From assembly GCF_036013525.1 (NCBI RefSeq), contig NZ_CP107853.1, forward strand, positions 3,720,001 to 3,784,000: 64,000 nucleotides of DNA, given 5' to 3'. Positions within the stretch are counted from its first letter, which is position 1; every line of letters begins with the position of its first letter. The stretch is from Nonomuraea sp. NBC_00507. GTDB lineage: Bacteria; Actinomycetota; Actinomycetes; Streptosporangiales; Streptosporangiaceae. Below the pieces are notes generated by a model. The model ran no database searches. It worked only from the letters and a program-made list of their open reading frames with translations, and was not told the DNA's origin. The position numbers were made by a program, and so were the translations under genes. Positions 9,060-17,420 of this stretch are shown here, piece by piece.

Positions 9060-10514
9060 CTACATGTGGTGGGCGGTTATCGTGCGGGGCACTTGGTTCT
9101 CAGTGCCCGGCTCCACGACCACGAACTGCCCCATCATGCCGGAGTCCTCGTGCCGCAGGATGTGGCAGTGGTACATGTACGGCGTCGCCGGATCGGTGAA
9201 CCGGCCGAACTGGACGGCGAGCCGTACCGTGCTCTTCGGCGGCACGTAGACGGTGTCCTTGTGGCCGCTCGCGTACGCGGGAGGTTTCTCCCCGTCCACG
9301 GCGAGCACCTGAAATGCCACCTCGTGGATGTGGAAGTTGTGGGCGTAGACCGTGTTCTCGATCTCCCAGATTTCCGTGGCGCCGGCGGGGACCACCTCGT
9401 CGATTCGCGACAGGTCCATTTCCTTGCCGTTGATGGCGTCGTGGCCGTTGAGCCGGAACCGGCGGACCTTGGCGTTCCGGGGGACCACGATCGGAGTGGG
9501 GGTGGCCAGGCGGGCCGGCAGGCGAGGGGAGGCGGCGAGCCGCGGCGCCGCGACGATCTTCAGAAGGTCGAAGTCTCCCTCGTCGATGTCGTCGGACCCC
9601 GAGACCGTGCGCAGGAATACCTGCTCGCCGGCGACGAAGGTCACGACGACCTCCACGCGCTCGCCCGGGGTGAGGGAGACCTGGTCGACCTGGACCGGCG
9701 CCGGCAGCAGGCCGGCGTCGTTGCCGACGACGTGGAACGCGCGGCCGTCGGCGAACGTGAGGTGGTACATCCGGGCGTTAGATCCGTTGAGGACCCGAAA
9801 GCGCACCCGCTCGGTGCGGACGTTGACGAAAGGGGCGTACGTGCCGTTGACCAGGATGTGGTCGCCCAGGATGCCGAAAGTGCCTTTCAACGGGTCACCC
9901 GTCGGTGAGCCGTCCTCGGCGAGGCTCTTGTCCTGAAGGATGAGGGGGACGTCGTCGATCCCGTACGTGGCGGGGAGCGCGGCTGTGGTCCGGTCGTCGA
10001 TGATGAACATGCCGGCGAGGCCGCGGTAGACCTGCGTGGCGGTCTTGCCATGTGGGTGCGGGTGATACCAGGACGTGGCGGCTGGCTGGTCGATGGTCCA
10101 GTGCGGACTCCACGTAGCGCCCGGTTCGATCATCTGGTGCGGCCCGCCGTCCATCTTCGCGGGCAGCCGCATTCCGTGCCAGTGCACGGTGCTCGCCTCG
10201 TCCAGCCGGTTGGTGACCGCCATCTGGACCCTGTCGCCGCGTGCCGCCCGGATCGTCGGCCCTAGGTGCGGGCCGTTGAACCCCCAGGTCTCGACCGGCT
10301 TTCCGGCCAGGATCTCGCTGCGGCCCCGCTGCATCGTCAGTGCGTATCTCCGCGTCCCGTCCTTGTCCACCTCGGGCTCGAGCAGCGGGGGCACGCGCAG
10401 CTCGGTGCGGAAGGCGGCCGGATCGCGCGGAGCACGGGCGCCTGCGGCGCCGGAGCCGCAGGCGGAGGCGAGGCCGGAGAGCGCGGCGGCCGCTAGGAAC
10501 TGTCGACGATTCAT
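9060..10514 (-). CDS. Tat-exported multicopper oxidase (CueO/bilirubin-oxidase-like)
   Basis: 484-aa three-cupredoxin oxidase that would couple substrate oxidation to reduction of O2 to water. The N-terminus MNRRQFL is a twin-arginine signal, and LASAC (Cys19) is a lipobox, so a membrane-anchored lipoprotein outside the cell is expected. All copper ligands are visible: HWHG (111-113), HPHPHG (151-155), HNFHIH (392-397) and YMYHCHILRHEDSGMMG (446 on) with the type-1 Cys-His pair and axial Met. Likely roles are copper tolerance or phenolic oxidation. It is followed on the same strand by no partner gene. Confidence 0.92.
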   Translation of the reverse strand: MNRRQFLAAAALSGLASACGSGAAGARAPRDPAAFRTELRVPPLLEPEVDKDGTRRYALTMQRGRSEILAGKPVETWGFNGPHLGPTIRAARGDRVQMAVTNRLDEASTVHWHGMRLPAKMDGGPHQMIEPGATWSPHWTIDQPAATSWYHPHPHGKTATQVYRGLAGMFIIDDRTTAALPATYGIDDVPLILQDKSLAEDGSPTGDPLKGTFGILGDHILVNGTYAPFVNVRTERVRFRVLNGSNARMYHLTFADGRAFHVVGNDAGLLPAPVQVDQVSLTPGERVEVVVTFVAGEQVFLRTVSGSDDIDEGDFDLLKIVAAPRLAASPRLPARLATPTPIVVPRNAKVRRFRLNGHDAINGKEMDLSRIDEVVPAGATEIWEIENTVYAHNFHIHEVAFQVLAVDGEKPPAYASGHKDTVYVPPKSTVRLAVQFGRFTDPATPYMYHCHILRHEDSGMMGQFVVVEPGTENQVPRTITAHHM

Positions 10515-10592
10515 GGTCCCCGGTTGATCTTTCGTGTCAGTGTGGCGGATCCACTGTGAGGTACCGGGCGCTCCCCGGCACAGTCGCCGGAT

Positions 10593-12410
10593 TCACCTCG
10601 TAGGTGTGAGATCCTCATGATCGACTGGTGCACGGGCGAGGAGCTCGAAGCGGTCACCGATCCGGGTGGTGGTGAGCTCGCCGCCGATCGCCGCCAGGCG
10701 GGCACGCAGGCTTCGCAGCCCCGTGCCGGGCTCGTCGGAGTCGGGGGCGGCTCCGTCGTTGGCCACCCGCAGCCGTACGCGGCCGTCCTCGACGACGATC
10801 TCGATCAGGCACTCGCCCGGCGTGCTGTGCCTCAGCACGTTGGTGACCGCCTCGCGCAGCACCACCGCGAGCACGGGCTCGACCGGCCAGGGCACGGGAG
10901 CGACATCGATCCGCACGCCCGCTCCCGCCGACTCCAGCACCACTCTGGCGGAGTCGACCTCGTTGGCCAGCGACAGGCGCCGGTCCGGTGTGCTCAGCCG
11001 GGCGGTGTCGGCGAGCGCGGCCCGCGCCGCCTGCGTCACCCGCTCGAGTTGCCCCATCGCCCGGCTCGGGTCCGCCTCCAGCAGCCGCAGCGTGAGCTCC
11101 CCGTGCAGGACAATCGTGGTGAGCCCGCGGCCGAGCAGGTCGTGTACGTCCCTGCCCACCTTCAGCCGTTCGCGCAGGGCTGCCACCTCGACGAGCTCGG
11201 CCCTGGTCTGCTTGAGCTCGGTGACGAGAGCGACCAGCCGGGTCAGGCCGTAGACCGCCAGGGCGGTGGACAGGGTACTGAAGGATCGGTAGGCGGAAGC
11301 GATCGGGCCCCAGGCGTGCCAGGCCTCGACGGCGGGGAGACCGCAGATCACCACGCACAGCGGCCACGACACCGGCGCCTGCACGTAGAGCAGGACCACA
11401 CCGGCGAAGAACCCCGATACGAGGAGCCCGGACGCTTCGCCTTGCACGAGCGGTGCGTAGATGGTGAGCGCCTGAGCGGTCATGGTCCAGGCCAGGCCCC
11501 TGGGCCGGGTGCGCGTGCGCAGGGCGGCCAGGTGCCAGAACTGCAGGCCGAAGGTCACGGGCAGCAGGGCCAAGTAGCCGACGTCCCCAGAACCGGGATC
11601 GAGCGTCTCGTCGGCGGCGAAGTTGAACAGCGACTGCCCGATGAACAGGACGTGCGTGACGACAAGGATCGGCGTGGCCAGTCGTAGGATCCGCGTGTCG
11701 TCATCGCGAGGCGGGACCGGGATCGCCGCTTCGGCGGGCGGCAGGGACCGTACCTGCTCCAGCGCCTCCCGCGCGACGGTGACGGCCCGGGAGATCGCTA
11801 TTTGCGCCGCCTCCATGTCGCCTTGGCCCCGAGCGCGCCGCGCCAGCCGTTCGACGGCGGACACGCTGCTCACGACCAGGCGGTGTACGTGCCCCCACAG
11901 CCGTAGCCGTTCGACCTCGCCGGCCCTGGCGGCCAGCTCGGACCGCTCCCGCTGGACCCGGTCCAGCAGGTCGGCGAGCCGGCTGAGGCCGTACAGCATC
12001 AGGCCGACAGTGAGGGGGGCGACGACTGCGTAATAGACGTACACGGGAGCGAGGACCAGCGCGGACGCTATGGCGCCCTCGGCGACCGCGATCAGCCCGA
12101 AGATCAGCCAGGCGGAGGGACCGTGCACCACGAGGAGAGCCGAGGCGGCGACGAATCCCGACCCGCCCGCCCGCCAACTGTCGGCCTCGGCCAGCAAGGG
12201 CAGGTAGTTCAGTACGGCCTGCACCGGGAAGAGCACGGCGGACAGGCGCCGTCGGCCCGGCAGCGAGATCGGCAGCTGGAGGGTGGCGACCCCGATGATG
12301 CTCGCCACGGTCAACGGCCCGGCCGAGGCCTCGCCGAGGTGGAAGCTCACCCGTATCAGGCACGTCACGCAGATGAACACGGTGACCAGGCGGGCTGGGC
12401 TCAGAGCCAA
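10593..12410 (-). CDS. Sensor histidine kinase (HisKA_3/NarL type) with internally duplicated sensor and DHp modules
   Basis: 605-aa membrane kinase. Residues 1-140 form a block of about five or six hydrophobic helices, then a coiled linker and a helix with GHVHRLVVSS (about 173-182). Residues 240-390 repeat the membrane block, followed by a homologous linker and the DHp motif GRDVHDLLGRGLT with phospho-acceptor His423. Only the second copy is followed by a HATPase domain (N-box REAVTNVLRH 519-528, G-box GTGLRSLRARL). The first DHp keeps a His (176) but lacks the conserved HDLLG surround. The start overlaps the end of the regulator gene by 10 bases. Confidence 0.9.
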   Translation of the reverse strand: MALSPARLVTVFICVTCLIRVSFHLGEASAGPLTVASIIGVATLQLPISLPGRRRLSAVLFPVQAVLNYLPLLAEADSWRAGGSGFVAASALLVVHGPSAWLIFGLIAVAEGAIASALVLAPVYVYYAVVAPLTVGLMLYGLSRLADLLDRVQRERSELAARAGEVERLRLWGHVHRLVVSSVSAVERLARRARGQGDMEAAQIAISRAVTVAREALEQVRSLPPAEAAIPVPPRDDDTRILRLATPILVVTHVLFIGQSLFNFAADETLDPGSGDVGYLALLPVTFGLQFWHLAALRTRTRPRGLAWTMTAQALTIYAPLVQGEASGLLVSGFFAGVVLLYVQAPVSWPLCVVICGLPAVEAWHAWGPIASAYRSFSTLSTALAVYGLTRLVALVTELKQTRAELVEVAALRERLKVGRDVHDLLGRGLTTIVLHGELTLRLLEADPSRAMGQLERVTQAARAALADTARLSTPDRRLSLANEVDSARVVLESAGAGVRIDVAPVPWPVEPVLAVVLREAVTNVLRHSTPGECLIEIVVEDGRVRLRVANDGAAPDSDEPGTGLRSLRARLAAIGGELTTTRIGDRFELLARAPVDHEDLTPTR

Positions 12411-13006
12411 CCGGCCTCCTGGGCGATCCGGACGGCGTGCAGCCGGTTGCGGGCGTGCAGCTTGGCAACGATCCCGGTGAGGTAGTTGCGTACGGTGCCC
12501 GCGGACAGGAACAGCGCCTCGGCGATCTGCTCCACGTCCTCGCCGTCAGAGAACCTCCCGAGCACCGCCAGCTCACGCGGCTTGAGCGGGCTCTCGACCA
12601 CCTCCAGCGCGGCCACGGCGAGCTGGGGATCGATCACCCGCTCACCTGCCGCGACCCTCCTGATCGCATCGGCAAGCTGATCCGGCGGGGCGTCCTTGAC
12701 CACGAATCCGGAGGCCTGGGCGGCGAAGGCCTTGCGGACGCTTCCCGGGCGGCCGAAGCTCGTCACGATCAGCACCCGGCATCGCGGCAACCGCCTGCGC
12801 AGCTCGGCCGTGGCGGTGAGCCCGTCGATGTGGGGCAGCTCGACGTCGATCACCGCCACGTCCGGCGCGTGTTCCAGCGCCATGGGCACGATCTCGTCGC
12901 CGGTCGCCGCCTCCGCGACGACCTTGATGTCGGGTTCGAGCTCGAGCAGTGCGACCAGTGCCCCTCGGACCATGTGCATGTCCTCGGCGAGCAGAACCCG
13001 GATCAT
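12401..13006 (-). CDS. LuxR/NarL-family response regulator
   Basis: 201-aa DesR-like regulator. The receiver domain has the acidic pair AED (8-9), the phospho-acceptor Asp54 in AVIDVELPH and a Lys in VVKDAPP. A C-terminal LuxR helix-turn-helix spans about 138-200, with EDVEQIAEALFLSAGTVRNYLTG interrupted by no insertion. It is the first gene of a two-gene operon with the kinase downstream. The signal sensed is unknown; DesK-type kinases often sense membrane state. Confidence 0.92.
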   Translation of the reverse strand: MIRVLLAEDMHMVRGALVALLELEPDIKVVAEAATGDEIVPMALEHAPDVAVIDVELPHIDGLTATAELRRRLPRCRVLIVTSFGRPGSVRKAFAAQASGFVVKDAPPDQLADAIRRVAAGERVIDPQLAVAALEVVESPLKPRELAVLGRFSDGEDVEQIAEALFLSAGTVRNYLTGIVAKLHARNRLHAVRIAQEAGWL

Positions 13007-13077
13007 CCATCGCCCCTACCATCAGGACACACTTTCGACCCATTTCTACCATCTCGGGAGATCTTCATTGTGGATCA

Positions 13078-13440
13078 TGAAGAATTCACTGTCGGCCTCA
13101 CTGCTTGGGGGGTCGACAACTCGCGCTATTCGGTTGCCGTGGGTGCACGGGGTCGCCGTCATGCCCGACGTTCACCACGGCAAGGGCGCGACGGTGGGGT
13201 CGGTCATCGCGATGCGGGACGCCGTGTCGCCGGCCGCGGTGGGCGTGGACATCGGCTGCGGGATGACGGCCGTCAAGACGTCCTACAAGGTTTCGTAGCT
13301 GCCGGACAACCTGGCCTACCTGCGGGGGAAGCTGGAGCAGGCGGTGCCGGTCGGGTTCCACCACCACAAACACGGTCGATCCCGTGAAGGTCTTCGGGAT
13401 GAAGACGGCCGAGTGGGCGGAGTGCACTCTGTCGCTTGAT
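13078..13440 (+). pseudogene. rtcB (RNA ligase) N-terminal remnant
   Basis: Translation from 13134 gives LPWVHGVAVMPDVHHGKGAT, then GSVIAMRDAVSPAAVGVDIG and CGMTAVKTS. This is the strongly conserved N-terminal core of RtcB, including the metal/GMP site Asp and Cys. An in-frame TAG occurs at 13296. The reading continues as LPDNLAYLRGKLEQAVPVGFH and then shifts frame to VDPVKVFGMKTAEWAE before the similarity stops near 13430. The first 40 or so residues of the family are also degraded. A matching C-terminal piece lies at 17421 on the same strand. Confidence 0.8.
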
Positions 13441-13465
13441 TAGCTCTGTCCATCAGAATGGGGTT

Positions 13466-13867
13466 GTGACGAACAGCGTCAAGGCACCCCCGATGCCCGG
13501 CACTCTCAAAGCGGCTCAGTTCATCATCACGCTCGAAGTGGCTTTCGGCCTGGTGGGCCTGGCATTCACGCTGGCTGGCTTCTTCTCCACCTTCGATTGG
13601 GGCATCCTGCCTGCCCTCATTTATGCCGCAGGAAGCATCGCCCTTTTCGGATGGCTGTTGAGCCGATGGTCGAGCCGCCGAATGTACTTACGGTGGGCAA
13701 TCATCGCCGTGCACCTGCTGGTTATCGGCGCCAGTATCCTCGACTTGGCCCGCTTCTCCACTGTGACTTGGAATGCGGTGTTCGGCTATCAGATACTCTC
13801 TTGGGCCGTCATCGTCCTGCTCCTCCTGCCCTCGGCTGGGCGATGGTTCAGCGAGTCCCGCGCCTGA
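13466..13867 (+). CDS. Four-helix membrane protein, function unknown
   Basis: 133 aa from GTG at 13466; an in-frame TTG at 13436 would add 10 residues but lies at the edge of the rtcB remnant. Four hydrophobic segments (about residues 15-40, 45-62, 75-95 and 105-125) with short loops indicate an integral membrane protein. It resembles small hypothetical membrane proteins found across actinobacteria. Base composition is lower in GC than the flanking conserved genes, consistent with acquired DNA. No function can be assigned. Confidence 0.55.
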   Translation: MTNSVKAPPMPGTLKAAQFIITLEVAFGLVGLAFTLAGFFSTFDWGILPALIYAAGSIALFGWLLSRWSSRRMYLRWAIIAVHLLVIGASILDLARFSTVTWNAVFGYQILSWAVIVLLLLPSAGRWFSESRA

Positions 13868-14088
13868 TGTAGCGGCAGGCTCAACGCCTGCTTCGTTCAG
13901 CCGCCGATCGAGCAAGCCTCGTCGCGTCATTCAGTTGATAATTGGCAGCGACAGAGCTGAGGCCGACACGATTCTCAATGGAGTTGTCAAGGTGTCGGCG
14001 TACTCCTTCGGGAGCGGAGCTGAGAACGGGCAAACGTGTAGATCCATGACTGGCTCGTCGTCGGGTGCCTGACATGCAAGGATGTCGT

Positions 14089-14742
14089 ATGAGCAAGCTG
14101 ACCGGGCAGCAGATCGCAGACGAAGGGCTGGACGGGTGGGCATACCTGCTCGGCGGCCTGCAGACCCGTATCCACACCAAGAACTTCGCGACCGGGCTCT
14201 CCGTCGTCAACGCCATCGGCGCGGCAGCCGAGGGGATGAACCATCATCCCGACCTCAACCTGCGCTACACCCACGTAGACGTTCGGTTGACCAGCCACGA
14301 TGAGCGCGCGGTCACAGGCCGTGATATCCGGTTGGCCCGCATCATCTCCTCCATCGCGGCCGACGCCGGGGTGCAGTTGGAGTCCTCGAACGTCTCCCGG
14401 CTCGAGCTCGCCCTCGACACCCCGGCCGGAGAGTCGATTCTGCCGTTCTGGGCCGCGGTGCTGGCGATGGAGCATCTGTCCGGCCCCGACATCGGCGACG
14501 AACTCCGCGACCCAGCCGATGTTCTGCCGACCGTGTGGTTTCAGACGTCCGGCGGGGAGGAACCCCGCCAGCGCTGGCATCTGGACGTGTGGGTGGATCC
14601 CGCGCAGGTTCAGCCACGTATAGACGCGGCGCTCGCCGCCGGCGGCACGCTGGTCAGCGACGTGGAGGCGCCGAGCTTCTGGGTGCTCGCCGACCCCGAA
14701 GGCAACCGTGCCTGCCTGTGTACCTGGCAGGCCCGTGGCTGA
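14089..14742 (+). CDS. Fusion of pterin-4a-carbinolamine dehydratase-like and glyoxalase/VOC-like domains
   Basis: 217-aa protein with ATG at 14089 preceded by AAGGA. Residues 1-95 match the PCD fold, with the motif MNHHPDLNLRYTHVDVRL followed by a short helix. The His-His-Pro is the catalytic part of carbinolamine dehydratases. Residues about 105-217 look like a VOC (glyoxalase/bleomycin-resistance) domain, ending SFWVLADPEGNRACLCTW. This two-domain form recurs in actinobacteria, mostly annotated as 4a-hydroxytetrahydrobiopterin dehydratase. A true pterin role is unproven. It is an intact gene inside a decayed region. Confidence 0.8.
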   Translation: MSKLTGQQIADEGLDGWAYLLGGLQTRIHTKNFATGLSVVNAIGAAAEGMNHHPDLNLRYTHVDVRLTSHDERAVTGRDIRLARIISSIAADAGVQLESSNVSRLELALDTPAGESILPFWAAVLAMEHLSGPDIGDELRDPADVLPTVWFQTSGGEEPRQRWHLDVWVDPAQVQPRIDAALAAGGTLVSDVEAPSFWVLADPEGNRACLCTWQARG

Positions 14743-14847
14743 TAGCAGCCGGCACCTGCCCGCGGCCCGGCAGCAGAACAAGGGCGTCATCTGGTCGGTC
14801 GTAGCCGGCTCTGCACAGGAACCCGTACGCCGACGCAAGGTGAACCG

Positions 14848-15018
14848 CTATGCCGCTTGAGGACGTGGCGGGATTGCCTCGTAGCAGCGCCGGTCGCGGA
14901 TGAGTGCCCACAGCACGTTGACCCGTCGCCTGGCCAGGGCCAGCACGGCCTGGGCGTGGAGCTTGTCTTCGGCACGTTTGCGCTCGTAGAAGGCTCGGGA
15001 GTTGAGGTGGCACCGGGT
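14848..15018 (-). pseudogene. IS110-family transposase C-terminal fragment
   Basis: Reads SRAFYERKRAEDKLHAQAVL and then ALARRRVNVLWALIRDRRCY to a stop. This is the extreme C-terminus of IS110/IS116/IS902-type transposases. About 50 codons remain; the DEDD catalytic domain and the Ser-containing domain are gone. It is a scar of a former insertion element. Confidence 0.75.
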
Positions 15019-15042
15019 GCTCGCCGAACTATGAGAATGCGC

Positions 15043-15660
15043 TCATGCTTGCTGGTCGGTCCCGACGATGAGCGTGTAGTCAACGCCTGTGCGGAAGCCG
15101 CCAGAGGACCCGCGGATGATGAGTGTATGACGGCCGGGCTTCAGCGGTTGGAGGCGTACCCAGATACCGCAAGCATAGGATGTAGTCGTTCCTTCTTCGC
15201 CGGTCAGAGGATTGCCCGTTACACCCGTCACGGCGACGTTGTCGTCTTTCATCCGTTCCGGCGTGACCACCTTGCCGTCAAGGGTGGCCTTGCCTTTCGC
15301 CGTGGCCATGAACTCCCTGCATTGTGCCTCGGGGCCAACCTGATTCACCAGGGGGAAGACCACCTGCCGTCCCGCGGGGACTCTGCATGTCCGCTGCACG
15401 GTACCGCCAAAGGTCCCCGCGAGAAACCACACATCATCTGGCTGATTCCGGTCGCAGAACTCCCCGGTCGTGTCCGTCACAGGGTTCGTGCTCTCGTCCT
15501 CGGAGGCCGCCCACGTCCACCAACGTCCTTGGATGGTCTCCGCCGCCGCGGCCGCCGACTTCGAGGATACGACGCCGTACGGGCCGCTCTCTCGGGCTAC
15601 CCCACAGCCAGCGAAGAGACCGAGGACCAGTAGAAGTGGTATAGCGAATCTAGGGGACAT
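15043..15660 (-). CDS. Secreted lipoprotein, function unknown
   Basis: 205 aa. The N-terminus is a lipoprotein signal with lipobox LFAGC (Cys19). The mature part has four further Cys, which may form disulfides, and a beta-rich look with motifs RWWTWAASE, CDRNQPDDVWFLAG and GRQVVFPLVNQ. Similar exported proteins occur in many soil bacteria without known function. A promoter with a -10 of TATACT ends about six bases before the ATG, so the message is probably leaderless. Confidence 0.7.
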   Translation of the reverse strand: MSPRFAIPLLLVLGLFAGCGVARESGPYGVVSSKSAAAAAETIQGRWWTWAASEDESTNPVTDTTGEFCDRNQPDDVWFLAGTFGGTVQRTCRVPAGRQVVFPLVNQVGPEAQCREFMATAKGKATLDGKVVTPERMKDDNVAVTGVTGNPLTGEEGTTTSYACGIWVRLQPLKPGRHTLIIRGSSGGFRTGVDYTLIVGTDQQA

Positions 15661-15666
15661 TCGAGA

Positions 15667-15697
15667 AGTATAGTCTCAATGAGCACAAAGTGATCAA
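15667..15697 (-). promoter_or_regulatory. Promoter of the lipoprotein gene
   Basis: On the minus strand TTGATC (15697-15692) and TATACT (15672-15667) are separated by 19 bases. Transcription would begin at or next to the ATG at 15660, with no leader for a ribosome-binding site. Confidence 0.5.
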
Positions 15698-15904
15698 TGG
15701 TTCTATCGTGACGATCGTGTCTCGAATGGGGAGTAGGGGATTGCCCTTCAAAGCGAAGGCATGCCGAAGCGGGGGATATTTCCAGTTCGGTGGCTGTTCC
15801 GTCAGAGCGTCCAAGATAGGGCTCCGCGCACACCCAGATCTAGGGGATGCCTCGTGCCCAGCATTACTTTGCTGGCACTGGCGAGACATTCCCGTTCTCG
15901 GACA
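15698..15904. other. No gene recognised
   Basis: About 200 bases of comparatively low GC between the lipoprotein promoter and the end of the rtcB remnant. I see no convincing coding frame, hairpin or repeat. Confidence 0.4.
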
Positions 15905-16405
15905 TCATCCCTTGTAGTTGAAGATCTGGCGCAAGGTGTGCTGGACCTCGACCAAGTCCTTCTGATCGGCCATTACCTGATCGATCGGCTTGTATGCCTC
16001 AGGGTGTTCATCCACCAGGGCGGCGGCGCGATCTATATTCCAGGTTCGGCCGCTCATCGCCTCGGTCAAGGAGGTAGCTGACAGCTCACGCTTTGCCTTC
16101 GTGCGTGACATAGGGCGTCCCGCACCGTGGGAACAAGAGTTGTACGACTCCGGGTTTCCCCGGCCGCGCACGATGTACGAGCGTGTGCCCATCGAGCCCG
16201 GGATCACGCCTTCGTCGCCTTTGTCGGCCTTGATGGCGCCCTTGCGGGTGATCCACAGGGAATTGCCGTAGTGGGTCTCCTGCTGAGTGAAGTTATGATG
16301 ACAATTCGACGTAAGGATGTTGTCCTCCAGCGCGAAGGCGTGGGTGCCGTCCACCACGGCGCAGAACACCTCCTCGACCCGGTCGGTCTCCTCGACAGCG
16401 GACAC
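15905..16405 (-). pseudogene. rtcB C-terminal fragment fused to the C-terminal end of an intein
   Basis: The distal part (16304-15905) is the RtcB C-terminus: CHHNFTQQE, then RKGAIKADKGDEGVIPGSMG, SHGAGRPMSRTKAK with the GMP-accepting His, and the terminal IFNYKG. Directly before the Cys the frame reads VVDGTHAFALEDNILTSN, the last block of a Hint/intein domain ending in Asn followed by a Cys extein residue, the canonical splice junction. Upstream the frame meets a TGA at 16469 and a TAA further up, and no N-terminal extein follows. It is therefore a truncated remnant of an intein-containing RtcB. Confidence 0.75.
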
Positions 16406-16465
16406 GGTCCCCTCGATGCGCGGCGGGAGGCGGCGGTCATGGTGTACGTGGGAGAGCCACCTCGC
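16405..16465 (+). repeat. Fragment duplicated from an APH-type kinase gene start
   Basis: A stretch of 31 bases near 16420-16450 matches 28/31 with 17934-17964, inside the intact phosphotransferase gene at 17836. In the matching frame it reads DARREAAVMVYV against DVRREAAVMAHV. It probably marks a second, almost erased copy of that gene and the edge of the intein remnant. Confidence 0.4.
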
Positions 16466-16568
16466 ACGTCACCCCGCGTGCTCGTCCCGGTTGAGGGCGG
16501 GGCCGTCAAAGGCGGTCCGGCTCAGCGCTTACCAGCATCCCTGATCGTCGTAACGCAGGAGCAGGGAT

Positions 16569-16898
16569 TCACGCTGACAGCAGTAGTTCGGCCTGGTCGT
16601 CCTCCGACAATCCGGCCTCGTGTAGTCGGGTTAGCAACTCTCGGTGCGCCTGCCACACCTCGGCCGGTATACCGGGAAGATCGTAGACATACTCGACGGT
16701 GACTGCCGTGTCCTGGGAGACGCCCAGGACGAAGTGTTTGACCGACTCGACCGCCACTCGCAGCTCCCCAAGCGTCTCGGCGGACACGCCGGAGCGCATG
16801 GGGAGGCCAACGGGGGCGGCGTACCAGACATCGGCGTCAAGATCGAGGGCGTGTTCCCGGGTCACTTGGAACGTCAGACGGTGAACGGAAGAGGTCAC
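16569..16898 (-). CDS. Small protein, HicB-like appearance, second gene of a coupled pair
   Basis: 109 aa; its start overlaps the stop of the 82-aa gene (ATGA at 16898-16895). The N-terminal half has a beta pattern with WYAAPVGLPM and an acidic helix SAETLGELRVAVESV, reminiscent of the HicB antitoxin fold (substrate-mimic RNase-H-like sheet then helix). The similarity is to pattern only. The C-terminal half is helical and acidic. No helix-turn-helix is evident. It may be the antitoxin-like partner of the upstream gene; this is inference. Confidence 0.45.
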   Translation of the reverse strand: MTSSVHRLTFQVTREHALDLDADVWYAAPVGLPMRSGVSAETLGELRVAVESVKHFVLGVSQDTAVTVEYVYDLPGIPAEVWQAHRELLTRLHEAGLSEDDQAELLLSA

Positions 16899-17143
16899 TG
16901 CAACCAGTCCTTCCCGAAGACATGCTCAAGATCCGCCTGCAGGTCGTCCAGGGCCCGAACGCTGATGCCCCTCACCGGCACAACCGTACGAGCCACCACA
17001 ACCTGATGGTGGTCGTAGAGCAAGAGTAGGCGAACCAGTGGCGTCGTCTCGCCCCAATCGACCCGCAAGTCTCGCTCACGCGCCAGCTTGTAGATCCGAT
17101 CCCAGATCTCTGGATAGGAGGTCAACACACAGTAACGGTACAA
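16895..17143 (-). CDS. Small basic protein, first gene of a coupled pair
   Basis: 82 aa with no recognised domain. Features are an aromatic N-terminus (MYRYCVLTSYPEIWDRIYKL), a charged helix LARERDLRVDW, a hydrophobic strand region and the ending FGKDWLQ. It is translationally coupled to the 109-aa gene downstream. Size, pairing and location in a mobile-element graveyard are what one expects of a toxin-antitoxin-like or immunity module, but no catalytic motif supports a toxin call. Confidence 0.45.
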   Translation of the reverse strand: MYRYCVLTSYPEIWDRIYKLARERDLRVDWGETTPLVRLLLLYDHHQVVVARTVVPVRGISVRALDDLQADLEHVFGKDWLQ

Positions 17144-17159
17144 CTACGTGAATGTCTGG

Positions 17160-17375
17160 CGTCGGTGGAGAGGAGGATTCGGTCGGCAAAGGGTTGGACG
17201 CGGTCCTGGCCCGACCTCTTTGACGACAGAGGATCGGCATGGCGGTCCTGTGTAGGCCGTGGCGACCCCCGCCACCCGTACTGAGATTGACCTTGAGCTG
17301 GTCTTCTGCAGTGTGCTCGTCCTTCGCCTTGTCCACGCTGGCGCGCTCGTAGCTCACCACCGAGATGAGATCCAT
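17160..17375 (-). pseudogene. Serine recombinase N-terminal fragment
   Basis: From ATG at 17375 the minus strand reads MDLISVVSYERASVDKAKDE then HTAEDQLKVNLS. This resembles the N-terminus of resolvase/large serine recombinases, where YxRxSxD contains the catalytic Ser region and xxDQ follows. After about 35 residues the frame degenerates. The remainder of the catalytic domain is not found. Confidence 0.45.
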
Positions 17376-17420
17376 GCGCCCGCCCCTCACTAGAACCGCA
17401 TACCTGGTTACAATTTGTAG

